DNA of 64,000 nucleotides from Apostichopus japonicus (Eukaryota > Echinodermata > Holothuroidea > Aspidochirotida > Stichopodidae). Shown piece by piece: positions 37,363 through 50,400 of the stretch. The notes under the pieces are model-generated. The model was not told where the DNA came from. It saw only the letters and a list, made by a program, of their open reading frames with translations, and did no database searches. The stretch is from contig NC_092573.1 of the NCBI RefSeq assembly GCF_037975245.1, positions 25,325,265 to 25,389,264 of the forward strand. Reading direction: 5' to 3'. Position 1 is the stretch's first letter; every line of letters starts with the position of its first letter. Both the position numbers and the translations under genes were made by a program.

Positions 37363-39627
37363 CCTTAAAAATTGTTTCATTTTTGTGTCATAGTTACAAC
37401 CATGCTGTTGTATGTTGGAGCAACACAGACCTCAATATTATGACGAGTGTTTAAGCTTTCATCATTGATACAAAATGAATCTTTGAATAATAAAAAAAAA
37501 CGATGGATTGAAAGGAACGCAACTATTTAGTTAAGACCTCAGAATAAGATGGAAACATTCAAACTTTACTTCCTCTTCAAAGCTGGTGAATTTTTCTTTT
37601 GAGAGTGACGCAACAATTAGGTGTTCTTTAATTATGAACGGTCATTGTAGTCTGTCATTTTAAAATGTAATACTTGGGGAAAGAGTGTTTATGTTCATAT
37701 TAACCTTAGCAAAACATTTTACATACGGCCAATGTGCAGGGTTACTCTGTATAGGAACACAGCTTTACTACAGGAACAAGAAGTAAGCTTAATAGAACTC
37801 CTTCTCATGTCAAATAATTGAAGGATGTACATGTTGGATCGCACAAAGAGCTATAAGTTTGTTATAAGAGACCATGCATTGCATCAGCTCCATGCAGAGA
37901 AAGCCCACACTTACTTACACTTAACTGCCTTAGATATCTCTCATGGAATGCTTATCCTTCACTAAAAGTGATATGTATGAAAATATGAATTTTACTGTAT
38001 CATTCTACTTGTTGTAATCTGTGTTACGCCTGGTTTGCTACCCATTGAAGTTTCTATCTAGGTACATGATTACCTCACTTGATTTATTCTTCAGATATAT
38101 TTTGTACTTTTTTAACATAAAATAAATGTATTATTGATTAACAAAACATTTTTTATCAAAGTAAAACGATGCCACATATCACTTTCAGTGCAAACAACTT
38201 TAAGAGACACTTTAGTATTTTTTTAACCTTTTGCTATCATTCCCTTTAATAAAGGACTTTGATTATTGTAGCTTTCATGTTTGTTAATTTATCAAGTATC
38301 ACATACAATTTTAATAAACACAAAAAAAGCAACATGTTGAATTCAAAATGTATTTCAGACAAATATTGACTTGAAGCCAAAAATAGTTACAAACAGTAGA
38401 AAACTAATCTAAAGTTTAAAAATTTCAGATAATGACGAAGACATATAAATAACCAAATTGATAAAAAATAAAATTGCAAGAAGCTATCAAATCATCATAT
38501 CCCTAAGAAGTTAACAAATACTACATCACACATGTACAAAAATAGATATCTACTTCTAAAGACACACAACGAAGACTGACCCAAAACAAAAGATAATTGT
38601 AATCAAGTTAAAAATGAATTCTACATAAATAATGGTCCTACAAGAGAGAAATATTGGTTTAATAATCCCTAGTTATGTCATTAATTAGTATACTGTTGAT
38701 CAATGTCTTTGATTTCAGGGACCACTATTACCAAGGAAAATTTTCGAACTTGATAATTTATTTTGTTGCTTGTATTTCTCAGTTAAAAAAGTTAACAATG
38801 TGAAAATGCTCTGAAAGACATGATGCAAGTATTTCATTTCAGCTATCTTGTCAAAAATTTTTTGGTATTGCAGCAAAGCAGTATAATCAAAATATAAAAT
38901 TCATAAAAATATGCTAGTTCTGTATCAATTTTTGGTGGCCTTTGGTAAACTAAATATCTGAGTAAATAACAATATCAACGCCTGGCAAAGCTATTTATAG
39001 AACATTATGCAGAACAAACAATCTTAATAACAAACAATTTTTCATGTAAGATATTTTGAATATCGCCGAATAATTAAGTCCACTAGTTGTAAGTACAATA
39101 TATTTACCTACATGCACATTTATTACAGAACTTTCACTGAGCTGGTAATAATAATTTAATTTCAAACCCAAAATCTAACCTAAAAGACGAAATATTTACA
39201 TATATATATGCATAGTTATCACCCTGACTGGCCTGTAATGGATGCTTTGTATAAAGGTGATGTCTTGTTTACTGTAAATGTCATGCTTTTCAATGTCAAA
39301 TCTTACCTTGACATTCTCATATAAACCAAAGTTTATAAATAATTAATATGGCAATCTCTAGAATTTCATCTTTACTTTAAGGTACAGTTGAGTTATTTTC
39401 ATTTCCAAAGAAAAGAGCCTGCTTTTCATCATCAAAGTGGCAAACTTTTAATTGTTGGAATTAACCTCCTTGAGGTTTGCAATCAGACTCTAAAACCATT
39501 CAATGTGGACATGTTCCCATAGCATAACTACTACAGGTCCAAATGCTGTTGTACAACATTGAGACCACCCAATACACTGAATGCTATCTACTATTTCAAT
39601 CGCTATTTCAACTAAACATCGTGGAGA
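37363..39627. other. Intergenic region between convergent genes, no gene seen
   Basis: This holds the 3' end of POLI (+) and of the membrane-protein gene (-). A candidate poly(A) signal for POLI is AATAAA at 38121-38126; AATAAT at about 37486 is an earlier weak one. The stretch is AT-rich and unique-looking. I see no conserved ORF. Confidence 0.5.
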
Positions 39628-42478
39628 TTAAAAGAAGTACCCCAGTGATTCCTTCTTGGTTTCAACTTGGCGACCGATTTGATCCAGACCGCAGCAAGGC
39701 CCATGTTCCCACAGACTGATTAACAGCAGAGAGATTACCACTAAGAACGGAAAGGAGGAAACTGACGTTGCGACCAAATGAAACCTTTCCGCAGAGCAAG
39801 ATGAGGCAATGGCAAGGAACCTGCAAAGATATGAAACATTTACATTATATAAATCACTAAATATGTATATATATATTTAGAAGATGACTCAAGGCCAGAG
39901 AGACCATAAACAACAATTACTATAAGCATGGGGAACATTTCACCACCAAATTAACCTTTCTGTAACAAGTCTTTAAGAATTAAAGTAGCTGTTACTACCT
40001 AGTCTAGCAAACAGATCAGTTTAAACAGGAATTCACAACGAGTCATTTCAATGCATATTTACGATGTTATTACAGATTTGTCGAGGACAAACAAAATTCT
40101 TACATCTAATCTCCTGTGGTTTATTTAAAGCTCATCCGAACTGATAAAACTACGGATTAAAAATCAAGCTAGGATGCCTGAAAAGGATCAGTCCAGATAT
40201 TCAAACATACAGTAAAACATTGTAGATAAAGAAAGAATGCATTAACACATCCATCTAGTTTCCTACATATGAGCTTGCTACAAATGTTCCAATTTCAATA
40301 TCGAAGACATTTGATTCTTCTTACTCAAAAGAGAAGAAAAATGGGTTTTGATTTAAAAAATAATAAATAAAAATCCCTTGTCACTAACATTACTGTATCT
40401 GCATAATTCTGCAACAAGTCTGGGCTATGTGCTTGCACATTACTCAACAGAGTTTATAGTAGTTCACATGTTACCAACCACCAATTGTTGGCTTCCATAG
40501 CCCTAGTATACTGTGGCTCTAACTAGTGCTTTAGATAAGGTTAAGATTAGAGAAGCACTCTTCAGTGGAAGAATGAATAATTTAAAATATTGAGAGATTT
40601 CAGAAACCATGAACCTCTCTCACAACTGTTATATTGTACACGTTAATTACTGTGGCTGACATTGAATATCCCCCAAGTTCTCATGGCAATTTCCTTTAAA
40701 GTTTAAGCAATATTCAAGCCTTGAGATGAAGAATGATGTGAGGACTCGGACTAACCGTCCCACCATCCAGATATACAAACAGAGGACGATCAGTTTGGAA
40801 GCTTCCTCCTCTAAAGATGCTAGCGTTGTGTTTATTATTGCCAAGAGTGCCAGCTGAGAGACGGATTGGTTAAGGCAGAGGATGGAGTTAGATGAAGTGA
40901 AGATCGGAGAAAGCAGATGCATGATTATACCTGAGAAAAAGAAGAAACCAAGTCTATCTGAAGATACCATTCACTTGCATTGTTTATGATAACATTGAGA
41001 AAGTAGTTGGGAGTTACTGGGTTGCCAAGGTTTTCAGACTTTGATCTCCAATAACCTTTTTAAACAAAATGCGATAAAGTCAATCTCTCACTGAAGTGGA
41101 TCCATATACTGAGTATGAAGTTCATATAAGTTCTTCTACTGGGGTGTTCCAGTTTACAAGGTTTACAGACTTTGACTGTTAGTGCAATCAGATGACCTTT
41201 ACAAAATGCAAAGAGATTTTGGTGTAAATTTGCATTATAAAGTTAAAAAACCATGCTATAACATACACACACAAACAAACAAACACAGGTCCATTACCAA
41301 TGTTGCAAAAGATTCCTTTATTCTAGGAATAATATGCAAGTGAACAAAACCCCCTGACAATTAGGTCTATTTATGACTGTAATGTAACTGTTTAAGCCCT
41401 AGTATTTACCTATCGCTATGACGATTGTTGCAAAGCCATGCATCCTGAGTATGTAGACCATTCTCTTTGGTGCATCCTCTACGCAGGGGATATCAATTTC
41501 CAGGAAGATGGTAAGCCCCCAAAGAACAAAAGACAGTATGACAAAGGTGATTAGTACAATGGATACTGAGGTCATCCTGGAAGGTAACTGGTCTGGTACC
41601 TCAGGGTCCTGTTTTGTCCCATTCTGGCTCAGCATGGACATTTTGGCAGCCTGTGTGAGTAAGGGAAGCACAAAAGCAATGTTGATGAGAGAAAATAAAA
41701 CAAGCATATAAAATGCTACATCCTTAAAGATTACAGCGAGTAGGTATAAGGTGTCACCCACAGGCCATGCTTGTGGAACAGTTCTACAATCAGTGACAAC
41801 CCATCAGAAGTTCAAATTCAGCATAAGAGGAATGTTACATAATTACTGTTTTGGGGGAAGCAGAGCAGTGTATGAATATCAATTACAAGCTGGTGTTGTG
41901 TTTGGTGCAATCTCTCCAACTATAGATACGGTAAAGTAAAACAAGAAGAGTTAATAATAACTTTTTCAGAGCGCGGCACGCGGTTTGGGTCTTCAATGCC
42001 TTTAAGTGTTAAACAAAGTGACAGAATTAAAATTGACAAATGCAAGGTGCCACTACATAAAACTCTTTTGGTGAAGTCAAAGTTTCAGAGGGTTTCGTAG
42101 AACTTTATTTATTATGTGATAATGGTTACAATCAATATTTCCTTCACTCAAAAATACAATAATAACTTAACGCAATTCGTTTGTATACACAGCGGTTTGT
42201 ATTTAACTTAAGTTTCGAGTTAAAAAGTGTAGTGTGGTACTTAAACACATTACATACAGTACTCAGTAGCCTACATCTATGTACAGTGTATAGAGAAGTC
42301 ATTGTGCGTGACAATACTGACAACGCACTGGACAACATCAAATTGATGCATCTTTGTCCGAACCGGCGGAAAAATAATAACTATAGCCTACAATCTTTTC
42401 CAAATGATCTGAACTACGACGTACCTTCATAGCTTGCTTTGCATCGCGGGAAGACAACGTAGAGGTCCTATCAGCCAT
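39628..42478 (-). CDS. Multi-pass membrane protein of unknown family
   Basis: Three exons on the minus strand join cleanly in phase: 41783-41410, 40930-40756 and 39820-39628 (stop at 39630-39628), giving 246 visible residues. About five or six hydrophobic segments are present: YMLVLFSLINIAFVLPLL, VSIVLITFVILSFVLWGLTI, GFATIVIAIGIIMHLL, LIVLCLYIWMVG and FPFLVVISLLLISLW. NQS and NTT sequons lie in the fifth hydrophilic stretch, and a short Cys-containing C-terminal tail ends GYFF. A possible first exon at 42478-42425 (MADRTSTLSSRDAKQAMK, GTACGT donor) ends in phase 0, but exon 41783 needs two preceding bases, so a small exon is missing or the start differs. I do not recognise the family. Confidence 0.7.
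41010..41230 (-). repeat. Inverted copy of dispersed repeat in membrane-protein intron
   Basis: Reads on the minus strand with TGAACTTCATACTCAGTATATGG-like and GTCATCTGATTGCAC words that parallel 35690-35990 and 6850-7020. Confidence 0.4.
41957..42013. mobile_element. Truncated end of the TTAA MITE family
   Basis: Only the last 50 or so bases are present (CTTTTTCAGAGCGC...GGTCTTCAATGCCT followed by TTAA). They match the right end of the copy at 57936-58295. It lies in the first intron of the membrane-protein gene. Confidence 0.65.
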
Positions 42479-44476
42479 CAGTACACGAAGAAATTGGAAA
42501 ACATTCAGTTTCCTTTTGTTTGTATTTCGTGCTAATGTACACCTCAATATCTGGCAAATGCAGTGAAATTTGTCGTCTGCAGTGCTCTGCCGCTGTCAAG
42601 GTCATGTTTTGATATGATTATTCAGTGTGATTGGGGCTTGACCGGAAGGTGTCAACAATGACGCGCGTACGCTGTTGTTCCCTGCGTACCTACCCCTCCA
42701 CACTTACCCTACCTCACCCCACCCAATGAACATACTTCATGTACCCCATTTGACCTCAATCGCCGCAAGCTACCTTGCCCCTGAAAATTTCAAAGAAGTA
42801 ACAAGAACGGTCTCGTTTGACATGATTTGTGGAGACAAGTAACGGCTAGTGATACTGTCCATTATTTACGGGCCTACAACAAGGGTGGCCAATCGGGTAA
42901 TAATTTTAGTACTTTATGTGATCATAATGCGCAGTGGTGCAGGAATTGTTAGTAGTGATGTCCAATAAATAATTCAGAGTAAAGCTCAGTTAAAATTGAG
43001 CCGTACATTCATTTTTTTAAGTGAAATCATTGCAATTATTTGACACATGCAATACAAATATACATATACAAATATATGCATGGCTAGTTATTTTTATCAT
43101 CATTACTATTTAATTCCTGTACTAAAATGGAAACTTGACAAACTCTTCAGACAGATAGCAGGATGCCGCTTGTATACGAATGATTCATACGATGGTACCA
43201 GGCGAGAGTGGCAGCCTACACCACACGGTTGGCATTTATTTGATGAAGTAAAATAAACTTAATTTGCACACGCCAAATTGACACAGTTCGTTTGATTTAT
43301 GAATATTAATGAGTTACTTTGCATGTTATTTCCAGTATTTTTCTTTCACATTTCTTTAATTGTTATTTTGAATTGGCGTCTCACTATAGGTTTGTAGCTA
43401 GAGATCTAGTTTTATGTTGCCCCTCGATCTAGCCCTTCTCGTCTACCTTCCTTTCGTTACTGTAAGCGGCATGTATACAGTTTTATGTTCCGCTAGGCGA
43501 TTAAATTATTTAGGCACTTGGTATATTTCCCACGTGACCTTTGTATTTATTTTGGACTCTAGACTTACGGTAAAATTAAATATTCACCTGGCGTCCAGCT
43601 TAAACTGCTGTGAAAATAACAATCACATGTTAATTATACTAGTAGAAAAAAATGAAAACGTCCAATGAGAAGGCATATACACTGTATGATAAGGTGACCA
43701 GACGTCCCCGATTTTCGGGGACAGTCCCCGATTACAGTGTGCTGTCCCCGATGAACAAGTGTCCCCGAAAATGTCCCCGATTCGTCAAAATGTTCAGGAA
43801 TTTCGAAAATATCCCACATTATTAGTAAAATAATTGTAAAAAAAAAATTTAGTCAAGTGTGCAGTCGCAGAACGGAGCTAACCAATAGTTCAGATGGGCC
43901 AGTGTAAAGTGGAATATGCTAGATCGATCTAGCCTAGCACTCTTTTGTAGAGTAATTAAAATTAATCTAAAAAAAGCTACATTTTTGAAAATAAAATTGA
44001 TATAAAACGTGCTTCTAAGTATCACCATTTTACATCTAGGCACTTAGGCACTTGAAAATTTTCCAAAGGGGAGGGGGACACCCCCTCCCCTTAAACCCCT
44101 CCCCCATATCTGTCACGCAATAAATGTCCCTGATTCCAGTCAGGCAAATATGGTCACCTTACTGTATGAGGAATTGTGAACTCTTCAATACTAACTTTGC
44201 AGTAGTTAAGACGTACATTCTTTAAAAGTACTCAGTGATTGTTGATAAATAAGTACACTGACACACCCACGGTAATAGCAGGGACGAAAAATGAGGGTAT
44301 GTCGCTTGAACACATAATACTACAGGAGGACAGTATTCGCTGAGACACCGGTAACTTCCGCCAGAGTTGCATATCGCACGTGAAACATACACAGTACACT
44401 ATGCTGGCAGGTGGGAGCTCTCCGGAACTATTGGCGAAGTCGAATACCCGAGGCTCTATAATTGTAAGTCATTTGA
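42479..44476. promoter_or_regulatory. 2-kb divergent intergenic region
   Basis: It separates the minus-strand membrane-protein gene from the plus-strand dehydrogenase gene and should hold both promoters. The part near 42560-42850 is richer in GC and CG than the surroundings, consistent with a promoter of the minus-strand gene. A hAT-type MITE occupies 43690-44161, within 320 bp of the dehydrogenase start codon. No TATA box was confidently placed. Confidence 0.4.
43690..44161. mobile_element. hAT-type MITE, 472 bp, perfect 11-bp TIRs
   Basis: The ends are TAAGGTGACCA and TGGTCACCTTA, a perfect 11-bp inverted repeat. An 8-bp duplication CTGTATGA lies at 43682-43689 and 44162-44169. The left part has several GTCCCCGA/TCGGGGAC motifs that can pair with each other. 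No transposase coding is present. The duplication and end sequences support the hAT superfamily. Confidence 0.85.
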
Positions 44477-47400
44477 ATGGCAACTGCTAAGCGATTGATA
44501 TTTCTTGGATTTGACAAGTCTCCAAGATGTCTATTTGAAACTATTACTATTCCGGAGCTCAAAGATGGAGAAATTCTTTGCAAGATCAGGGTGGCTGCAA
44601 TTTGCAAATCGGATTTGCACACTATAAATGGACTTCGTTCACAAGCCGTACCAAGGTAAAGTACTGCCTGTTTACAACTTACACAGTAGAATTTTGAGTA
44701 AGGTACAGAAGTCAATAGTATGGTTGATTCACATCTAGCACATGGGATAAGGCGTATATAGTGCAGAGAAGTTTGGTTGAAATTGGATTGAACATTACCT
44801 TGCATGGTGATAGTTGTTATAAGAAGTTGTTACAAGTTTATAATATATATGTATAGACATGCAGGTACAGCAATCAATGGACATCCATCGTAGGTCTACA
44901 AGTTATGAGAAATTTGTAACTTTTAATCTGCCCTTGCAAAGTTAGTGTATACTTCAAAGATTAAAAAGTTATTAACCGAGTTAACAAGCCTTATAGAGGT
45001 GTTCCAAGTGGGTTGATGTAATTTTCAAACTAGAAATTGGATTTGTAAACGATATTGGATCCTTGTCGTTCGTTGCTGTGGAGCTGTTACTGTTAGTGAT
45101 ATAGTCACATACTGTGTGAAGACTTTACGTGGTGACCAGTAATTACTGAGTAAGTTAGTGAACACATATCGTGGTTTCATACGTACTGTATCTCATCAAA
45201 CAGTATAACACTGATTTATGAGCAAAAAAATGATATACAGCTGTATTTCACACCCATCAGCCATTTCTTTATGTAAAGCTATAGTCATTACGTTGAGCAT
45301 AAATCGATTGGTTGCAAGACTAAATCAGTGTGTCATCTCAGACGTGCCTTTATTGTGCGCTAGAAATAGCTGGCCTTATTGATTCTTCCTCAATATCGCT
45401 CTCAATAGCTGCATTTCTTGCTGCTCTTATCATCTGCTCAAGCTTCAAACAGGTACCAGCTGGATGGTGTCGGGTGGTGCACTGTACTAAAGTGCACAAA
45501 TTGGTACTTTACAAATAGGTTTACATAGATGGAATCAGAGTGGGTGCTTGTTATTTAGAATGCCCATGTCAGTTCCAAGTATTAAATTATTTCACAATTT
45601 CTATTTGAGGTAACAATGACCCAGTGTATTGCTATGAGAGAGGCGTGGATCAAATTTTTCTATTCATGTTAATTGTGACTAGTTCCAGAGCTAATTAAAA
45701 AATGCATTTTAAAGCCCAACAACAAATTTAAAAGGAGACAATTAGGAAATTTAAACCCAAACTAAAATAGTGTAAAGAAAAGAAAAAAAAAATTAAGGAA
45801 TGCAAACTAAAGAGAACTATAATTTTAAAAATTGGACACCAATAATACAAAACCTTTGCTTATGGAATTCAATATTAGGCTAGATTTGGAGGATTCTGTC
45901 TTGCATTTCATTTCCTTTATTTATTGCTGCTTTCCCCCTCCCCTACCCCGCTGGGAAAGATAAGGATCACCACCACTACTTCAAGTCACTGGTTTAAATC
46001 TCCATTTATCCAAAATTTTAAAAAGGTGAGCAGGCAATTCCTTTTTGGTTTTCGATGATAATAGTAACCTTTGCGTTCATGATGGCGAATGTGTGGGTGT
46101 GCATGCGTGTGTGTGTTTTAAATGCATTTGTGACGCCCAGCTTGTAAACACGATATCTCAAGAAGGGAAGGTCAGACCAATTTCATACGTGATGTGTAGA
46201 AGTACCACATTGAGTACAAGAAGCCTATTGTTTTTGGTGGAGGTTAAAGGTCATTTGGTGTCACCAGTGGTCAAATTGTGAAAACCTTGTAAACAAGATA
46301 TTTTGAGAAGGGAAGGTTGGACCAACTTCATAGTTAGTTTGTAGAAGTACCACACTAAGTACAAGAAGCCTATCGTTTTTGGTGGAGGTCAAGATCATTT
46401 GGGGTCACCATGGGTCAAATTGTGAAAACCTTGTAAACACAATTTCTCAAGAAGGGAAGGTCAGACTAATTTCATATTTGATTTGTAGAAGTACCGCATT
46501 GGGTACAAGAAGCCTATTGTTATTGGTGGAGGTCAAAGGTCATTTGGGGTCACCAGGGGTCAAATTGTGAAACCCTTGTAAACACCATATCTCAAGAAGG
46601 GAAGGTCGGACCAACTTCATAGTTAGTGTAAGTACCACATTAATAGAATATTAATAGATGTGAATAAACTTCCTTAAATGCATTTCAAAACCTCAGCAGT
46701 CATTATTAAAATGAAATGTCAGCATTTGAAAGTGTAAAATCTTTAAATGTTATCAATTAGATGCAAAAGTCTGAATATACTGTAGGAATACATTATGATT
46801 ATGTAGATTAATTAGTCAGTCATGTTTCTCCTTTTTAACCTTTGTGTAGTTACCTAGGTCATGAATGCGTTGCAGAGGTTGTTGCTCACAAAAGAACATG
46901 TAACAAGGACCTCCAGGTTGGGCAAAGAATAGTCTTCAGTATCTGTGACAGTTGTGGCAAATGCGTAACATGTCTAAATGGATTACCACAGAAGTGTACC
47001 TCACTCTATTGTTATGAAATAGTGATACCATCTCTTTGATGTTACCGAAAAGCTCCATCGAGATACCTTACAGGGCCTCTTATGTATTTATCTAGGTCAT
47101 GGATTCAGTTTTCCCACGAGAAGTTTTTTAACTATCTTATTGAATCTTGGTACAGGGCCTTTTCCCAAAATAGATTCCATTATGTCTGTGGAACATTCGA
47201 GAAGGTTCTCTCACGTGGTATGGAAGTTTCCATAGAAAGGGGATGGACTTCCAAACTCCCAACCAATCAGGGCAGATCAGTGCCAGCGCACTTATTTTTA
47301 TATCGTTAAGTTTATACAGGATGGTCAGGTTATTGGCTGCCTACTGATTATGCGCAGTGAGATTTTTATGGAAGTAAGGTATAAAAGAAAAAGGAGGTCA

Positions 47401-50400
47401 GAAATTTATCACTCCGTGATCAATTTATCACTTGATCAGCAAATTTATGACTCCGTCAGCGCTCCGTGATCAGTTCGTTGCTTCGTCACCATTTCATCAC
47501 TCTTTCTAATTGTTTAATTGACGGAGTCAAGTCAAGTCAAGTCATTGTAATTTAGTTTTATTTGTAAAGAGAATCGACAGAGAAGAAATTATACCGAATC
47601 AATAATCAAATCCTATCTCGTCAACTTGTTTTTGTGTGAACTCATTGTTTTCGCCCGTTCGAGACATCTCCTGAAGAAGCATAAAAACGGCATCAAGATA
47701 TCCCAGTACCTTTCTATCGCGAGTCCCGATGTAGTATTACCATCGGAGGAGCCGGGCTCGTCACAATATTACATGGTGGAGATCGGTTGCTTTCTTCAGG
47801 AACAAAACGGTAACGGAACTTTTCACAACTTTCGTTCGTTACGATCAATAACGAACAGGTGATTTTTTTTTGACCCGAAGACCTAACGAGGAACACAACG
47901 TATGTTCACGACCTAGCCTAACATACACACCCTACGAGGGAAGTCAGCCTATACTAGCCTAAGTCTGTACACCGGATGCAGGAACCACACTAACGTTGAT
48001 CGTACACTAACGTTAATCAACCCAGCATGCAGTTCGCGTTTGAACATTCGCGCAACTAGTACTTAGAATACTACAGCTCTAAACATCAGAACTGAACATT
48101 TTCGCGATCTAAGCCTAGACTCTACCCGATGTTAACGGCAAACGAATCTGAAGTTCTTACGAGATGTAGGCCCACCTGCTACTGCTACTACCTGCTACTA
48201 CCTACCTGCTACTACCTGCTGCTACCGCTACTACTACTGCTAACCGAGGGACTTCATTCGTCGTTTCCAGTACCAGTTCATAGTTAAACTTAAGGGTGAG
48301 TGAAGTCATGCCAATTTGTATCCCAACCCCTATTTGAGATCAGAGTGTAACGATAAGTTATTTTAATCGTGTCCATGTATTGCATATTTGTTATTTGTAT
48401 TTAATAACGGTCGATAGTGTGTTCAATTAAGTATAGGCTCATGTTGTATACTCATAACTAGCCTACTTGTATTCGGCATAATGTCCGTCAGTGAACAGGA
48501 AACTTCGACCTCTGTTAATGTTATGCAGAAACATAGGCCCACTGATTTTTTGCCATCACGATTTCAGGGCGATGTAATTGGTGCAGATTTAGCCGAAGCT
48601 CATTATTTGGGATTTGAAGATTATTTAGAGGTGCATAAATTGCCGTCCCAAACCACCCCTGAGGCTGTAGCGGAAGAATTTAATGAAATATGTCGCATAT
48701 TTAAGCGAACACTTAAAGGCCAGGCCAGACTCTGGATTGAAAACAAAAATTTTTCAACAATTGCTGATCTGCGCAAGCAATTCCTTGCTCGTTTCAGTCC
48801 AGGCACTTCTTCCTACGCTAAATCACAGGCATTTCATGCATTAAGCTATACGCCAGGTGATACAGCTCAAGCACATTTGGCCAAAATTTCAAAAGCTGCA
48901 GCACAATTAAGCTATGGCGAGGACCAAATTAGAGATAAATTCATCTCGACCCTGCCTTTCCAATGCCGCTCAGCAGTGTTAATGTCTGCATCACCACAAG
49001 CAACAATTGCAGATTTGGTCATGAAAGTACAGTGCTATTTTGACTTACAAATCCAAAGTCAACCCCCAGCTTCTTCCGAACTATTTATGGCAATGCACGA
49101 CAAAGCATCTTCTGTTCAGACTCCTACTATTTCTGCATCTTCTGAGATACACGAGTTGTGTAACAAAATTCAGGAATTAGAAACCAAGTTTGATCAGTCA
49201 CGTAGGTCAGAATCGCAAGACAATCCAAAAGATATGAGGCAAAGATATAGTTCTCGTGATTCTCGTGGTCCTAGGACAGGTCAGAATAATAACAGGAGAA
49301 GGTTACCATATTTTAATCCTTCAATTACATGTTACTACTGCCAAAATCGAGGTCATTTTGCACAATATTGTCAAATTCGCCTAAGCCATGAAATGGAGGC
49401 TAAGGTAAACAGAGTACCAACACAGAATTTTCAGTAGGGAGCACTTATGATTGCACTCATCATACAGTGACTCCAGACAAAGTACCAAGTAAGGGAAGAT
49501 CGAAACATAAAGCAAATAATATTTGGAAGAATAGTAATATTCCTAGTTCTAGATATACAGGGAACGACCGTAATGTGGATATTCAACTGGACACACGTAA
49601 TTTTGTAAGAGGTACTTTACATGATGGTAAAGGAATTTCATTGTTGTTTGATAGTGGAGCGACACGCTCTATCATTTCTTCGTCTACGGTGCAAAATTCA
49701 AAGTATTTATCCTCTATACAACCAGTCTCAGTTGATGTAGTAAACCTAAAGTTGGGTAATGGTCAGTTTATTCATGCGTATAGCACAATAACATTTCAGG
49801 TCAAAATTCAAGGTCATGAATTTCAGCTTTCTGCTTTAATTGCTGCAAACCTGACAGGTATTGATTTAATATTAGGTAGTCAAACTCTGAAGGAATTGAA
49901 TGGATCTTTGGACTTTACAACAAACTGTTTTAGAATTAAACAAGCCAAAGTTTTCCTTAGGCCTGTGCAGAGATTTGTTATTTACCCAGGTCAGCAAAGA
50001 TACATTACTGTACAGGGACGTCTTCCACTATATGCACGAAATGCAGATGTAGTTATTAAACCTTTTCCTGTAATATCTCGTATGTGTCCTTCACGAATGT
50101 TAGTGAAAATGCATAAAGGTAGAACAAAGATTCTACTAAGGAACATGGGTAACCAAAAATTTTGTCTGAATCCTTCTCGCACAGTGGCTCATTTAGATTT
50201 AGCAGATATCATTACGGTCACAGAAGAAATACCTATTGAATCTCTAGATTTTCTCAATGTCATGAGAGACATCGAGAAACCGTCTCTTTTTCGAACGAAT
50301 TCTAACTCTAAAGAGAATCGTGATGAAATTACACGATATAATTTACATCGATATCCACATTTGACAGTCGATGATCCCCTGGTTTCCAAATCTGAACAGG

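Noticed and set aside
42338-42547. 69-codon minus-strand ORF as a stand-alone gene
   Set aside because: Only the part from the ATG at 42478 to the GTACGT donor at 42425 looks plausible, as a first exon; the rest runs through the donor.
47082-47309. 75-codon ORF, repeated at 55654-55881
   Set aside because: Lies in the U3 part of each LTR upstream of the TATA box; its duplication reflects the LTR pair, not a gene family.
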